The position numbers and the translations under genes were made by a program. Shown in pieces: positions 49,551 through 61,765 of a stretch of DNA of 64,000 nt. Source of the stretch: Lycorma delicatula (lineage: Eukaryota > Arthropoda > Insecta > Hemiptera > Fulgoridae); NCBI RefSeq assembly GCF_047948215.1, contig NC_134462.1, positions 119,160,437 through 119,224,436 on the forward strand. Reading direction: 5' to 3'. Within the stretch, counting starts at the first letter, position 1. Every line of letters starts with the position of its first letter. The notes under the pieces are model-generated. The model saw only the letters and a program-made list of their open reading frames with translations, did no database searches and was not told the DNA's origin.

Positions 49551-50869
49551 CAGTTCATTCGGAAAGTCACTGTGCAGCACACTTTAGGATTACGAAATGG
49601 GATTATGCTTTAGGATTCAGCATTAAATCGGTTGCCCTGTCGGTTCATCAGGTGTTGCTCAATAATAAATCAAGATGTCAGTTGTTGAGTTGTGATTGAA
49701 CATGCTTCATTTCATTTATCAGAATCACTATAATTCTGGACTGCATTTTTCTTGTTGAACATATCTTTTGCGAAGGTGACAAGTAGACTGATTAGTGAGG
49801 CACAAGTTTTCTGAAAAGTTTCCAAATACTCCTGCTCCTCACCATAATGCAGTTCAAAGTCTTACCAAAAAGTCTCAGGCAACCTGGTTCTGATGCTGAT
49901 CGAAGTGGAAGACCGCCTAAAATAAATGAATAGAAGCTACTTGATATTTCAGATGCTATGGCCGAAAATCTGTCACACAGTCAATGTGTAAGTTAGCACA
50001 GCAGCAAGATATCAGACTTACTACCACACATAAATTGTAAGAAAAGAATTGAAACTTTTCCTCTACAAAGTAATGTGTTCAAGAACTGAAACCTACAGAT
50101 CATGGCAAAAGAGTAAATTATTGTCCACGTTTTATTAAACAAAATTTCTTAGGTATCCTCCACATTACATTTTTTTTTACAGATCAAGGGTGGTTTCATC
50201 TGGGAAGGTATATTAATTCACAAAATACACGACTGCGGTCAACAACTAACCCCCATGAATTACACAAAGTTGTTATGAACAATTTCAGTCTGGGTCGATG
50301 TGAGTAGAACGCCCATTGTGGGTCCAATCTTTTTTTGAAAATACATTTAATAGTGATCGTTATTGTGCTGTTTTAATAAACTTTATTAGTCGGTTAACAG
50401 AAATGAAAATCAATCACAATTGGTGCCAACAAGATGGCTCCACAGCTAACATGTTAATGACTTTTTTACAAAATGTCTTTGGTGAACGAATCATTTCAAG
50501 CGGTTCATAGCCTGCATGATCACCTGATCTGACTCCCCCAGATTACTTTCTACAGGAGGTAGCGAAACAAGCAGTGTATCACAACAGATCACACATGATG
50601 GACAAACTAAAAACCACAATAACAACATATGTAAGAGACATCAGCTTCTAGTACATCAGCTGGTTAAAGTGTTTGAAAACAAAGTGAAATGTGTGCAGTG
50701 TTGTACTGATGTTGGAGCAGGTCAATTTCAACAACTTTTATAAACTATTCCAATTATTGTAATATTCATTTCTATAAAATAATGAAATAAAAACACAAAG
50801 TTACAATTAAGAAAATTTCATCATTACATTTCAATAATTTCAGTGCACAGCAACTTTCCGAACGCACTA
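49551..50869 (+). mobile_element. Mariner-like element with terminal inverted repeats
   Basis: Left tip CAGTTCATTCGGAAAGTCAC and right tip, reverse-complemented, TAGTGCGTTCGGAAAGTTGC continue as CTGTGCA on both sides, an inverted repeat of about 28 bp. Both ends are flanked by TA (49549-49550 and 50870-50871), the standard Tc1/mariner target. At about 1.32 kb it has the normal full-length size. It holds a decayed transposase. Confidence 0.88.
49850..50745 (+). pseudogene. Decayed mariner-like transposase
   Basis: Recognisable pieces, in order: SDADRSGRPPKI near 49890-49930 (a GRPP AT-hook-like linker); TDQGWFHLGRYINSQNTRLR near 50180-50240 (first catalytic Asp region); NHNWCQQDGSTANMLMTFLQ at 50410-50470 (second catalytic Asp in QQDG, here missing the usual HTA...); FGERIISSGS; and SPDLTPPDYF near 50525-50555 with the last acidic residue. 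Spacing suggests a DD37-type relative but the gaps caused by frameshifts prevent certainty. Several stops; inactive. Confidence 0.7.
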
Positions 50870-50959
50870 TAATGAGTGGTTATAATTAAAATTCTATAAC
50901 TTTCAACTTACTTCTTTCCTTAAAAATTTACATAATTATCATTTGGAATCCATAATTCA

Positions 50960-51760
50960 CTATATAATTATCATAATCATCTCCCTAGCAGTAAGTTCCC
51001 TACACCACTACTGTCTCAATCCATTTCTGTCCAAATCCTTATCCTTTAATTGCTTGTAATTTCCAATCTTGACCTCTTTTCTTAACTTCATCTTTGCTTC
51101 CTTTCTCCTTCTACTGACCCTTCCAATGCAGTTGCACAGAATTTTGCTTCCCCTAACTTCATATCCCAACCAGTTTGCTTTTCTTTAATATATTTCCCAT
51201 TCAAGTACTCTTTTTCTTTTTGAATTCTGTTTATTACTTTCTCCTTCCAATTTTATCTGCTCATCTTACTTTCTTCATACAAATATCTCAAAAGCCATCC
51301 CTCTCTCTATGTTTCACTTCCATTCAACATAACACTTCATGCATAGTATTTGGCTAACCTCTTCCTTAACTCTTGTCCAGATTTTTAACAAATTACAATT
51401 TCCTCTTCTTATTAAAGGCTTCCTTTACCACTGCTTTCCTTCCTTTAAATTTCTATTGTGCTCTTCTAGTCCTCTGTCACCATGGTCCCCAAATACCTGT
51501 AATTTTTTTACTTTCTTTCTTCTTCCTTCATTTGTCATTACCACAAAATCCACTATGTCATTTACTTACAATACTTTATTCATTTCTTCCTCCAAGCAAT
51601 TAACAATATTTGAAGCATGGATCTGCTATCAGCTAGAATTATCATATAACCCAGCAAACAATATGAATCTTATTTTTTATCCTCCAATACTTATTTCTTC
51701 TCTTTTTTCTAATATATTCTTTATCATATCTTCAATATAAATATTGAACCAAGTAAATAT
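50960..51760 (-). pseudogene. LINE reverse transcriptase C-terminal fragment, decayed
   Basis: Read on the minus strand the region gives a decayed FADD-like stretch near 51680, then VMLNGSETWREGWLLRYL at about 51345-51290, matching the LLYGSETW.....R.L motif after the polymerase domain. It continues with INRIQKEKEYLNGKYIKEKQ and a WLGYEVRGS-like piece near 51165, corresponding to the R.RWLGHV.R motif, and EAKMKLRKEVKIGNYKQLKD near 51080. This is the usual C-terminal order in RTE/CR1-type LINEs. Multiple frameshifts. The plus-strand open frames here are antisense shadows. Confidence 0.65.
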
Positions 51761-54700
51761 TTTGATGCAAATATTAAAAATGATTATAGTTTATATCAAC
51801 TTTATAATATGTAACCTAGTGTTCATAATGATTTCCAAAATGGTTTTCATGGCCCCAAATCAATTTAAATATCGACATTATGGGCCTGTTGAGTTTATTG
51901 CAATAATGTATCTATAATTTTTTAAAGATGAAAAAACACTAATTCTGATTTCATTAATTATAAATATCCCAAGATGAAAAAATACATCTTAAAAAATAAT
52001 AAATTATTAATGATCATATTAATCTTAGTTTTGATAAATCAAGTTCCCAATAATCCGATTAAAACTAGAATTCAAAATACAGGTAAGAGTATGGTTCCAT
52101 TTCAAGCGGACAAACCAGACACGACCAGCACAGATCTATGCCCAGCAAATGCTATCAAAAACAAATGCGTGCTGCACTATCAGATTAATTCTAGTTAAAC
52201 CACTTCAGACTAATTAATATTTCAACCATCTGTCAACCAGCAAGTGAATTTGATTTTTCTTCAGAAAGCTGGTCATTTTGACAGTAAAAATGAACTATTT
52301 TTAAATGTTACCTTGAGGCAACTGTTAAGTTTTTGTCCAGATTCAATACATTTTCAATGATCATCTTAAACAATTTTCAGTAGCCTGAAAAATGTAGTCA
52401 AACGTTTTTATACCCATTCTGTAATATTCTTTTAATTTTTCAGAATGTTCTTTTAACATAAGTATAATTTATTATATTTCCCACTGATACTGCCCTGGTG
52501 TATATCATGAATCCAAAATTTTCTTCTGAGCCGCCACAAGCAATATTTTCTACAAAAAATGTCATTCCATTTATCAAAAGAACTACAAATATTCACCGGA
52601 TCTAAATCTAAAGCGAAATAATAATAATACTATGAATTTTATTCAACAAGGTTCTAAACTTGTCTGTGCTGCTCCCAGGTTACATTCCTTCAAACAACCG
52701 GCAGAATTACATCTGCACTGGTCTGCTTACAATGGAACCATATATCCTAAGCTGAAATCATAATAAATATACTTAATATTTCATTTTGTTATAAAAAAAT
52801 CATACTTGTATGCAATAACAAAAACAACATACTCAAAAATTTTTAAATTAAAAATAGAATAAATAAAATAGAATGGATATATAAAAATATATAGTTATTA
52901 CAGAATGCTAATATTCTTCCTAAGCAAGTACAATGTTCTGAATCAGAAAAATTAAAATCTTTAAAAAATAAAAATGTCCATTTAATGAATTATAATACAA
53001 CAGGAGATTACTCTTAGAAAAAAAATTAATTACTGCAATAAGAATTTCCACTAAATAAACAAACAAGAAGTTGGCTTTAGAAAAGATTCACACAATTGTA
53101 CTTCTACTTAAGAATAAATAAAAGATATGGAAATTTAATTAAAAAGGACCATTTATTTATTTGAAATAAATAAATGGTACGCAAACCGTTTACATTATTT
53201 ATAACTGTAAGAAAAACACATAATAAAATTTTAAGAATTAGAAACGTGAAAATGATTTCAATGTTTTTTTCTCTAAATTTGTTACATCTTAATGTTTCTG
53301 AATTTTTTAATCTATTAACCTAAGTAATACAGATGACTATTCATCTCTACTATTTTGTGACTCAGTATATTAATAAACATGATGTAAAAGACTCAAATGA
53401 GTTTCACTGCTGCTGATATTAATGATAGCTTTCTCAAACTTATGAATTTTCACTGCAAAAAGGAGTAACAATGGAAACTGTTCCCTTATTCGACTTTTGT
53501 ACCCTAATAATCAAGTTTCTTTTAACATATTCAATATTTTCTTTCATAAATTGATCCATCATAATTATCAAATTGATTTCCATCTTGGTTACTGCATCTC
53601 CAATATATCCCATTAAAGCATCTTTTTGTCAATATTTATGTTGTTTTTGAATTGAATTATCTCTTATTTTCCCTTTGATTACATTAAATAAATTATATAA
53701 AATTTTTTTTTATAAAAGAAAAAGATAAACCAAAATCATACAAAAAACTAAAAGGAGTTACAAAATGTTTTCTTATTAAGATTATTTATAATACAGTAAT
53801 ACATTAGATTTATCCCAATAGCAAATTGCTTGAATATGTTACCACCTGCAATTTGATGCCATGCTGTGCTGACATGCAATCAAATATTTAATTCTGTGAA
53901 AAAGGTAACAAGAAATCATTCAACCTTCAATCTCTTTAGTAAATCAGGTACACAATTTTTATTTTTGAAGATGGCTGCATAATTTTTGAAAAAAATTTGT
54001 GTTAAATGAAATATCACCAATGAATGTAACACACTATTGTACTTAATGCACACAGTACACAAGAATCAGGTGGGCAGAGATATTTAACAATTTTTCTGAT
54101 TTCTAAACACTTTGCAAAACATGAATTGTAATTTCATGCGAAGTATATTTTCTATATTAAACTAGAACATAGTATTTTTTAAGGATATTTAGGTAAGAAC
54201 AATAAAATTAAAGTTAAAATGAAAGGATTTTTTTTTTAAATTCACACACTAAGAAATTAATGGGATATTTTATAAATTATGCTAAATATCCAATGTTTGA
54301 TATTTATAGGTTTAGACATCTGGGTTAAGCTTGCTCGATTCAATAATTTTCAGTTACAGTATATTTTGTAAAAAAAGTTGTTAAGAATTATCTATCACAC
54401 TACAGCTCAATATGTTCATGTTAATAGTATCTTAGACTTACCACAGTATTATGAAAATTACATACTAACAGTTATAACTAACAATGATGTCAAACTGCAT
54501 CGTTCTCAATATTATGTACTTTTAGCCCATGTTACTTTAATTTTTAAATCTGTCTATTAATTAAGGTAGTCTATTAATATAATATTACTAACCTAACAAT
54601 AATTTAAAAAGAAATCTACATCGGGAAGCACCAGTATATATTCCTTATCCGTCAATATTTTTTCCTAGCAAGAAAAAGTAAATGGATAAGTGAATGAAAG

Positions 54701-55621
54701 AAAGGATTAACAAGACTAACTAAACAATAGTGAACAAAGTTTTAAGCGTAATCATATATGTAATTGATATTAACCAATTGAGTAAATCAAGTACAAATAA
54801 TTAGGGTAGGTAACTGACTGAAGAAAAACATTCCACATTTTTTTTTTTTTTTTTAATAATAGCATAACTTTCTTGAATAAATAACAGAATGTATTACTGT
54901 AGATGTGTCTATATAATTTTAATGATGATTACTATTTACACCAGGATGGGGCGATTACACAACTATTCTCAATTTCATGTCAAAGCAGTTAATACCAAAA
55001 TGTGAATTACAATATTGCTATATTGCAGATTACTTGAAACAGTATCAATGAAAATGTGGATAACTATGTATATAAATAAAATTTTGTTACCTATATATTA
55101 TAACACACTTTACGACAGTGATATTCGTAACATACAACAATCAATCAGTATATCATTATTTTTAATCACCTATTGCTGTCAAAAGAGTTTTACAAAGATT
55201 TACAAGAGTTCTAAGCCATAATGATCAAGTTTCACAACACCTTACCAAAAATTTACAATTTTAATTTACTTTAAGAGTATTTCAACGAAAAACAAGTTAA
55301 CACAGGCTGGACAAAACTTTACCACAAGAAAACATTCTTACATCTAGAGGTTCCACAGAAAAAAGTGTTGTACCTGATGACAACTCATAACAAACCAAAA
55401 TCACCTGTAATATGAAATACATTTGATTTCTGAAAATTCCAGTATTTTTTTATAACATGACAAAAGAGGACAAACTTTTTGAAATGTTTGAATTTAATTA
55501 GACCATTTAATTTTAAGTGTTAATTAATCATTATCAAAAGAAAATATTATTAATTGATGTTAATTATTTACAATAAATCAATAACGCTTGATAAATTTCT
55601 AGCTCAACTGGCACATTAATT
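51761..55621. other. CpG-depleted AT-rich non-coding stretch
   Basis: No gene recognised. No CpG at all in 53821-54120, although TpG is common (11 in 53821-53880). A perfect 15-bp palindrome lies at 53148-53178. Small open frames lack domain character. May be intronic; the sequence alone does not prove it. Confidence 0.4.
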
Positions 55622-56775
55622 ACACTGGCAGACAAAAAATATTTTTTAATGATTCTGTACATGTGATATTTCTTAAATTGCTTTTTTGTGTACATTACAG
55701 ATCTGTAAATACAATTTTTCTATCATCCTCAGTTTTAAATAAATTATGCTACAAAAAAAAATTAAAGGAAAATATAGTTAAAATCTGTAAAATTTTTAAT
55801 TTTGCATGGCCATACCTGTGTTAGAATGATTTCGCTGATGCTTTTCTTTCATAAATAGCCTCAGGCACATCCTGAATTAATGTCAGACAGTAATCAGCTA
55901 GAATGTTAGTATTTCAATAACTTTATAGCAGCTTTCCATCACCAAAATGTCTTGGTGGAAACATTCACCGTGTTCGTCACTTACGTCTTTGAGGTTGTCT
56001 GGGAAAAAATCCAGATATGAGTGAAAGAAATGTATTTTCAAAGACGTATTACATCCCATATTTCTGTATGAAGTAAGAAGTTGAGTAACAATATTGTGGT
56101 AATTGTCGGATTTTTGTTTGCTGAGAAAATGTTTGCAAATGTCTTTAAATGAAGCACAAGTTGCATATTCTACATTATTTAACGTTGAGTTAAACGCATC
56201 ATCTTTGAACAACTCTGTTATCTGAAGACGAACAAATATTCTTTCATTATTTTTCCTTCACTTACATTCAGAAATTTCTGCCTGATGTACAAAAATACGG
56301 GACTATTCTTCTTCATTGATTTTACAACATTTTTCATTATTTTGAAGGCAATAAGACCGAACAAAGTTAATTCATTCCTAAATCCAGTGCTTAATACAAA
56401 GATTGCAGCTGTATATTCAGCTGCATGTTTTGACCTGCACTGACATGATTAATCTTGGTCATGAAGGCTTACTCTTTAGTATTAGATATGATGTCATAAT
56501 ATGCGACTATGATATGATTTAATTCTTTGTCTAGTATTGTTCATTTATAGCTTATAAATTATGTTAGAAAGTTAAACAATAAAAAATGAGCTAACAAAAT
56601 ACAATATAGGAACTTGAAATGCTAACTATACACTGAAAAATGAAAAAATCCATTAATTAAAATTCAAAAATGGTGGGTGATAGAAAAATTCTTAGTTCAC
56701 ATTCGTTTTCAGCATCAAAAACAGATTAAAATCATATAATGCATTTTAGGAAACAAAAATTATGTTTATCAGTGT
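55622..56775 (-). mobile_element. ACACTG-terminus element, internally deleted copy
   Basis: Ends match the 46737-48994 copy. Tips are ACACTGGCAGACAAAAAATA on the left and ACACTGATAAACATAATTTT on the right (reverse complement), giving a clear inverted repeat of about 16 bp. Compared with the longer copy, about 1.2 kb of coding sequence is missing at a junction near 56335-56345, where the C-terminal half of the gene is joined directly to the 5' untranslated region. This is the layout of a non-autonomous deletion derivative. Confidence 0.78.
55898..56335 (-). pseudogene. C-terminal half of FLCEWDSR-family transposon protein
   Basis: Minus-strand open stretch reading LLTSYRNMGCNTSLKIHFFH, SYLDFFPDNLKDVSDEHGE, CFHQDILVMES, parallel to the same region at about 47040-47250 of the longer copy. 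This keeps the acidic SDEHGE motif better than the other copy. The frame upstream (to 56335) continues with KNSPVFLYIRQKFLNVSEG after a shift. Lacks the N-terminal zinc knuckles and the WDSR block because of the internal deletion. Confidence 0.7.
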
Positions 56776-56829
56776 TATCATTACGAAATAATAAAACAAA
56801 CCATCTTTCCAACACACAGTTAGTTCCAG

Positions 56830-57125
56830 ATCGGGGCATGAACCCTAATATGTCCATCTTTGACTATTCTTTCAAAAATCTTCATTGCAAAACCTTGTTG
56901 GTATCATACCACCCACAAACACTGGAAATCTCTTCTTTGGTTTACCTCTTTGAAGGTTTTATATATATTCCAATTTGATAGATTGTTTCCTCATCCTCCT
57001 CTTGCTTTATACTTATGCCAAAACCAACTTAACCGATTTTGTTCTACTTTTTCTCCAAATTTAAACTTTTCCATCAATTTTTCCCCTATTACTTCTTGTT
57101 TTACCCAATATACTTCAAACAAATC
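56830..57125 (-). pseudogene. Possible LINE C-terminal fragment
   Basis: The minus strand reads LMEKFKFGEKVEQNRLSWFW followed by HKY, reminiscent of the R.RWFGHV motif near the C-terminus of LINE ORF2, then a charged segment FKEVNQRRDFQ. Short, frameshifted, and not enough to name a clade. Confidence 0.25.
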
Positions 57126-60100
57126 TCATTCTCCAATATGGGTTTTGTTTACATCTACCTGATTCATTACCCATATTTTTCGCTTTATAAAATAATTTCA
57201 AAAAAATAATTTATTTCTGTATTTTTCATTGAGAAATAATATCCATTTAACTAACTTATATTGTTTCATAATGAAATAATACAGTTGTACTCACATTCTT
57301 GAAATTACCCACATGAATGTTTTTAGTATCAATTCAAATCAGCTATAACTAAACATACAAAAACTAGAGCCATATATTTATCTGCTACAAATTTTCTGTG
57401 GTTTTGTACTACAAATCTAGTTAAACGTCTGAATTCAATCAAAGGGTCTTCCTTAAGCATATTTTTAAATCATCCCCTCCCTGGCATTCAAGTACAGGAA
57501 GTGTTAAATTAAACTTCTACAGCTTAAACTCTACAGCGGCAATGATCCTTCAATGGAGTACAACCATTTTCAAATACAACTTAAAAAATGTTTGTAAAAA
57601 ACGTTTTTATCAATACAGAGGTATTATCATGCAGTGATTTCCCCATAAACGTTTGGTCCTGCATTATGACTTACATTCAAATGATTTTAAAACCTTACTT
57701 GATCATTCTGAATTTTTTTTTAATTTTATTACCCGGCTAATCCTGAGAAATATCACTGTGATACCTGCTTCTCCTCATGATGGGAAATATATATTTTTTT
57801 TAAATTATAAAACTAGATGGATTAAAGATAAAAATGTTTTATGACATAAATAGGAAAAAACAATTTTAAAAATTGTCACAATTTAAAAAATATGTTTTTT
57901 ACAAACGTTATTAAAAATAAAATATTCCGTTTTTTGTAAGTTAGCAACCTTACATACCCTGGATCAAATTTTAAAACATTTCTATAAAATTTAAAAATCA
58001 TCTGCATCTCAATAATTTTAAATTTTCATTCTGTGTGTTATAGGTTTGTGACAGTTACATTATAAGAAAAAAGAAACATGGATCAATATAAATGAATATA
58101 CTGGGCTTGTTCATTCCTTTTCCGTATGAACTTCAAAAACATAATGCACCTTTTTATTCATTAAAATATATAAATGCATTACTCAGATTACAAACAGCAA
58201 TCATAGGTAATGATAGATGAATTTTATAGCATGTAAAAATGCTCCCGGTCAGTCAAGCCTGATTGGGGTTAGTATCCCACATATACTTGAAAGCCTATCA
58301 CTTTGCTATATATACCACCTCGCTATGGAGGTTATATACTACCACTTCACTAGAGAGGTTGACCACTACCATTGCAAACTGCTGGTAGTGTAATTACAAA
58401 AATTCAATTTTATATGTTTTGACTTCGGATAATACCAATTTTAAAAATTTTACATTAATCCATGACCTACTAAATATTTTTATCAATTTAAGGGTACATA
58501 CTACAGATGAAAATTATTTAACAAAGTAAAACTTTTTGACATATTTAAATTTAGTTTAGTACATAATTTTCACATGTAACCATTAAAAGCAGACAATTTA
58601 CTTATTACAAATAACAAATAACATTTTTAAAAACACGGTGATAAAATTAATAAATGAAAATTACAGGCAAAAAAACATCAGAAACCTAATTTAAACAATT
58701 TGCGCTTAACTTAATCACCAACTCATTTATTCCCAGGGAAAATAAAAATTAATTTTTGTATATCAATTTTTTCACGGTTATACCACCACATTAAATTATA
58801 ATAAAATCCATTTAATTTACTACAAACACAATAGAGGCCAAACTTCGGATACTATTTTAAATGTTAACATCATTAAGAGTTGAAACAAATTTCTTCATAA
58901 TACATTAAAACAAAATAAAACTAACAACCATAATTCCTAAGATAAAAAACAATAATGTTGAGGACACAATAGCAATTCCTTAAAGTTTAATCTATTACAT
59001 CTCTTAGTTGCTGATCACATTTATCAACAAAATTATATTAATTTATGTTTCATTGTGATTTTTTTTTAACAGATTACTTTTTAGTGCATTAATAAAAAAA
59101 TTTCAATTACTTTTTTGAGTTTTAGGCAATTACAAAAAAAAATTTAATATGTAATTATAATAAAAATAAGGAAATTATGCACTTTCAATAAAAAAACTTC
59201 CTCATATTTTATTATAATTCCCATCATTTAAATGTTTTTTGAGAAAATACTAAATAGTATAAAGTTTCTCAAAATCATAATTTGAATTTTAATCAAGAAA
59301 ACTGTACTTAAAAGTATTTCTCAAAAACACTGTTTAATCAGCTCTATTTGCCCCATTAGGCAGTAATTGTTCCTAGCTCTCATAGTTATTCCTATCAACT
59401 AAACACGTAAAAAAAATGATATGTTATCCAGTTACTAATTAGTGAATGAATAATAATTATAGTTTAGTTGCTAAAAGGAAAGAAGTTTTGGCAAACTGTA
59501 TTGCAAACAGTTAGAATTTATTAAAAGAATAAATAAATAGATAAAAATAAAATAATCTATCTGGGATCATAATTGTTTTAGAACATTTTAAATTGTGTGA
59601 TTTACCATTTTTTTAATATTATCTTCCTGTCGACATGAAATCAATTCTAATACAAATACTATCACTACCGGCAAGATCACGCACAGTTCATGTTTATATA
59701 ACCTAATATTTGGTAGCATTATTCTAAAAATACGTTAATTATATACGTAGCCAATTTATTTTTTTACTTACACAAAAACATGATGCATTATTTGTGCAAT
59801 TACCATCTTTTCAATATAAAAAGAGAAACAACCAGTTCTGTTTTTAATATAGTCTTTTAACGTACACTGTAATGACAGTAACTTACAAGTTACAACTTAC
59901 GTTTATTTTTTACAAAAAGCTTTGAATATTTTACAGTCACACATTAATAACGAAACAGGATTAATCAGGATTACAAACAGTTTTAACTACTTTTTATTCA
60001 ATATTGCGAAAATCATTAACTTAGTCTTCTTCTCTTCCACAATAAGACACAAACACTACCAACAAGACGCACATTCATTTTGTATCTCAGTGCTACCACA

Positions 60101-61206
60101 AATCCCCAACAAAAAAGTCGTGTTTTCCAAAGCCCTCACTGCATTATGTTTTTCCTTTATTTATATATTTTTTTACACTAGATTTTTATTCTATCACAAA
60201 AAAAAATTGTTATTGTTTAATTTTACTGAAAATGAAATGTTTAAGATTGTTTTTCATACGTATGTTAAAGCAAGGACTTAAGATGGAAAAATAATTCTTG
60301 ATAATACGTCTCGTAATTCCTCTACTGTTCTGTTACATATATATATAGAGTCTAAGCAAGTATTTTGCCAATTAAAACAATATAACTTTTCAAAGAAATA
60401 AGTCCTTAAAACAATCAGTTGTTGGCAACGCTATGGTCATAAAAAACAATGCAGAATTACAAAGCAAAAAATAGTATGGAGATTAAATGCAATCAGTTGA
60501 CAAATATTTTAGAAAAAGAATAAAACCTTTACGTGATATTTTATGAACTTAAGTTATATACGTCTATTATAAACATAATAACAAAAATATATTGTTATTT
60601 TTGTTATTAATAATGTGTACCAAAGTGTATCAACTGAACCAGAAGTGTCCAAAAAAGCCCAAAATCCAAAAATATTTGAATTTGGATTAATGAAATACTT
60701 GGATCTTAAAAGGGGAAGGCACATCGGTTTGAATCAGACTTTTTTCGAATCATCTCATTTTTTAACATTATTTTTTTTTAATTTATATATACTGATTTAT
60801 TAATAATTATTTAACTTTGATTGCAGAAAAAAAATTATGATAAATAATAATTCAATAATAACAATAGAAAAAAATTATGACAAAATATCAGAAGTTTGAT
60901 AATGAAATAAAATTTTACGTACTTTTCATTAAAAAAAAAACCTGTATATGTAATTTAATAGGCGTACAAGGAAATCATGTGGTGTCCACATCAGATTTTT
61001 TTTTAATTGAACCCACAAGAAATGTTTGTGGGCCGGTTAAATTTAATTACTAGGTTTAGTTTATGTGATTATACAAAGTATTTTGTCGAGTAATCAATAC
61101 AAAAGAAAGACAAAGATAAGAACATATAAAACAAGATAATTTAGAGTATATGTCTGATATCTTCAATTAACTAAGTACATTAATAAACAACACAGATGTA
61201 TGTTGT
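57126..61206. other. AT-rich, CpG-poor non-coding stretch
   Basis: No gene recognised. Segment 58235-58400 is less AT-biased, with two related half-palindromic blocks (CCACCTCGCTATGGAGG and CCACTTCACTAGAGAGG), unexplained. The 119-codon plus frame at 59922-60281 has no recognisable domain and biased composition, so I do not call it. CpG rises again after about 61 kb. Confidence 0.35.
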
Positions 61207-61765
61207 AGACCAGCCGGGAAGTCTAGTAGTAAACTCGTCGTCAAAAAATCAGCTGTTGTCGACCAGAGTCTGTACAAGACTATACAAATAACCCAGCAAT
61301 TGCGACTCCTCCGGAAAAGGGGACGCATTGCTCTTTCCTTATAGCTAGTGCCCCGTTGTGGCGTATTCCTGCTAGCCTACTAAGCGTTAGCACCGAAAGG
61401 ACTTCAGTGGACGGTCTGAAGGGGAATTACGTCGGGAGGACAGGCTTTATAAGCCTAGCCTTTCGCGTTCGGCCCATGAAATGGGTTCGATAACGCCGGT
61501 TGAACAACGGATTGGAATGCAATTAAATCCGTCTTAAAATACTAAATAATAATAAAGAAAACTTGAAAAAATTAGACCCGCTAACTAAAAATAAACCTCA
61601 AAAGCACGCCCGATAGAATCACCCAGCAGCAAGGGACTCTGTCCAGGTTCTGCGATAAAGTAGGGAGTAATAAACTCCCGCCAACTTTGTATTCCATTCC
61701 ACAAGACTATACACCTCGTTTACATAACATACATATCATCCTCATCTCATTCAGCCATCAGCAGA
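61207..61765 (+). mobile_element. tRNA-derived SINE, family A, copy 4, split by another retroposon
   Basis: Head CCGGGAAGTCTAGTAGTAAA and AATCAGCTG are joined directly to GTCGACCAGAGTCTGTACAAG, so the middle (including the B-box) is deleted. At ACAAGACTATACA a 414-bp repeat is inserted; the SINE continues from 61701 with ACACCTCGTTTACATAACAT and CATATCATCCTCATCTCATT. Its 3' end is poorly preserved. The nesting shows the SINE is older than the insert. Confidence 0.75.
61287..61700 (+). mobile_element. Young GC-richer retroposed repeat, copy B, with 13-bp target duplication
   Basis: Flanked by perfect ACAAGACTATACA (61274-61286 and 61701-61713). Shares about 350 bp with 16338-16688 at five mismatches and has an extra 5' section including ACTCCTCCGGAAAAGGGGAC. 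The end is ATTCCATTCC. No coding motif; contains GGGTTCGATAAC (B-box-like). Either a SINE or a LINE 3' fragment. Confidence 0.85.

Noticed and set aside
51175..51740. Plus-strand frames rich in Phe, Leu and Ser (membrane-protein-like)
   Set aside because: They are the antisense of a decayed LINE reverse transcriptase on the minus strand.
59922..60281. 119-codon plus-strand frame
   Set aside because: No domain, Phe/Lys-rich composition expected from AT-rich DNA, no splice or promoter evidence.
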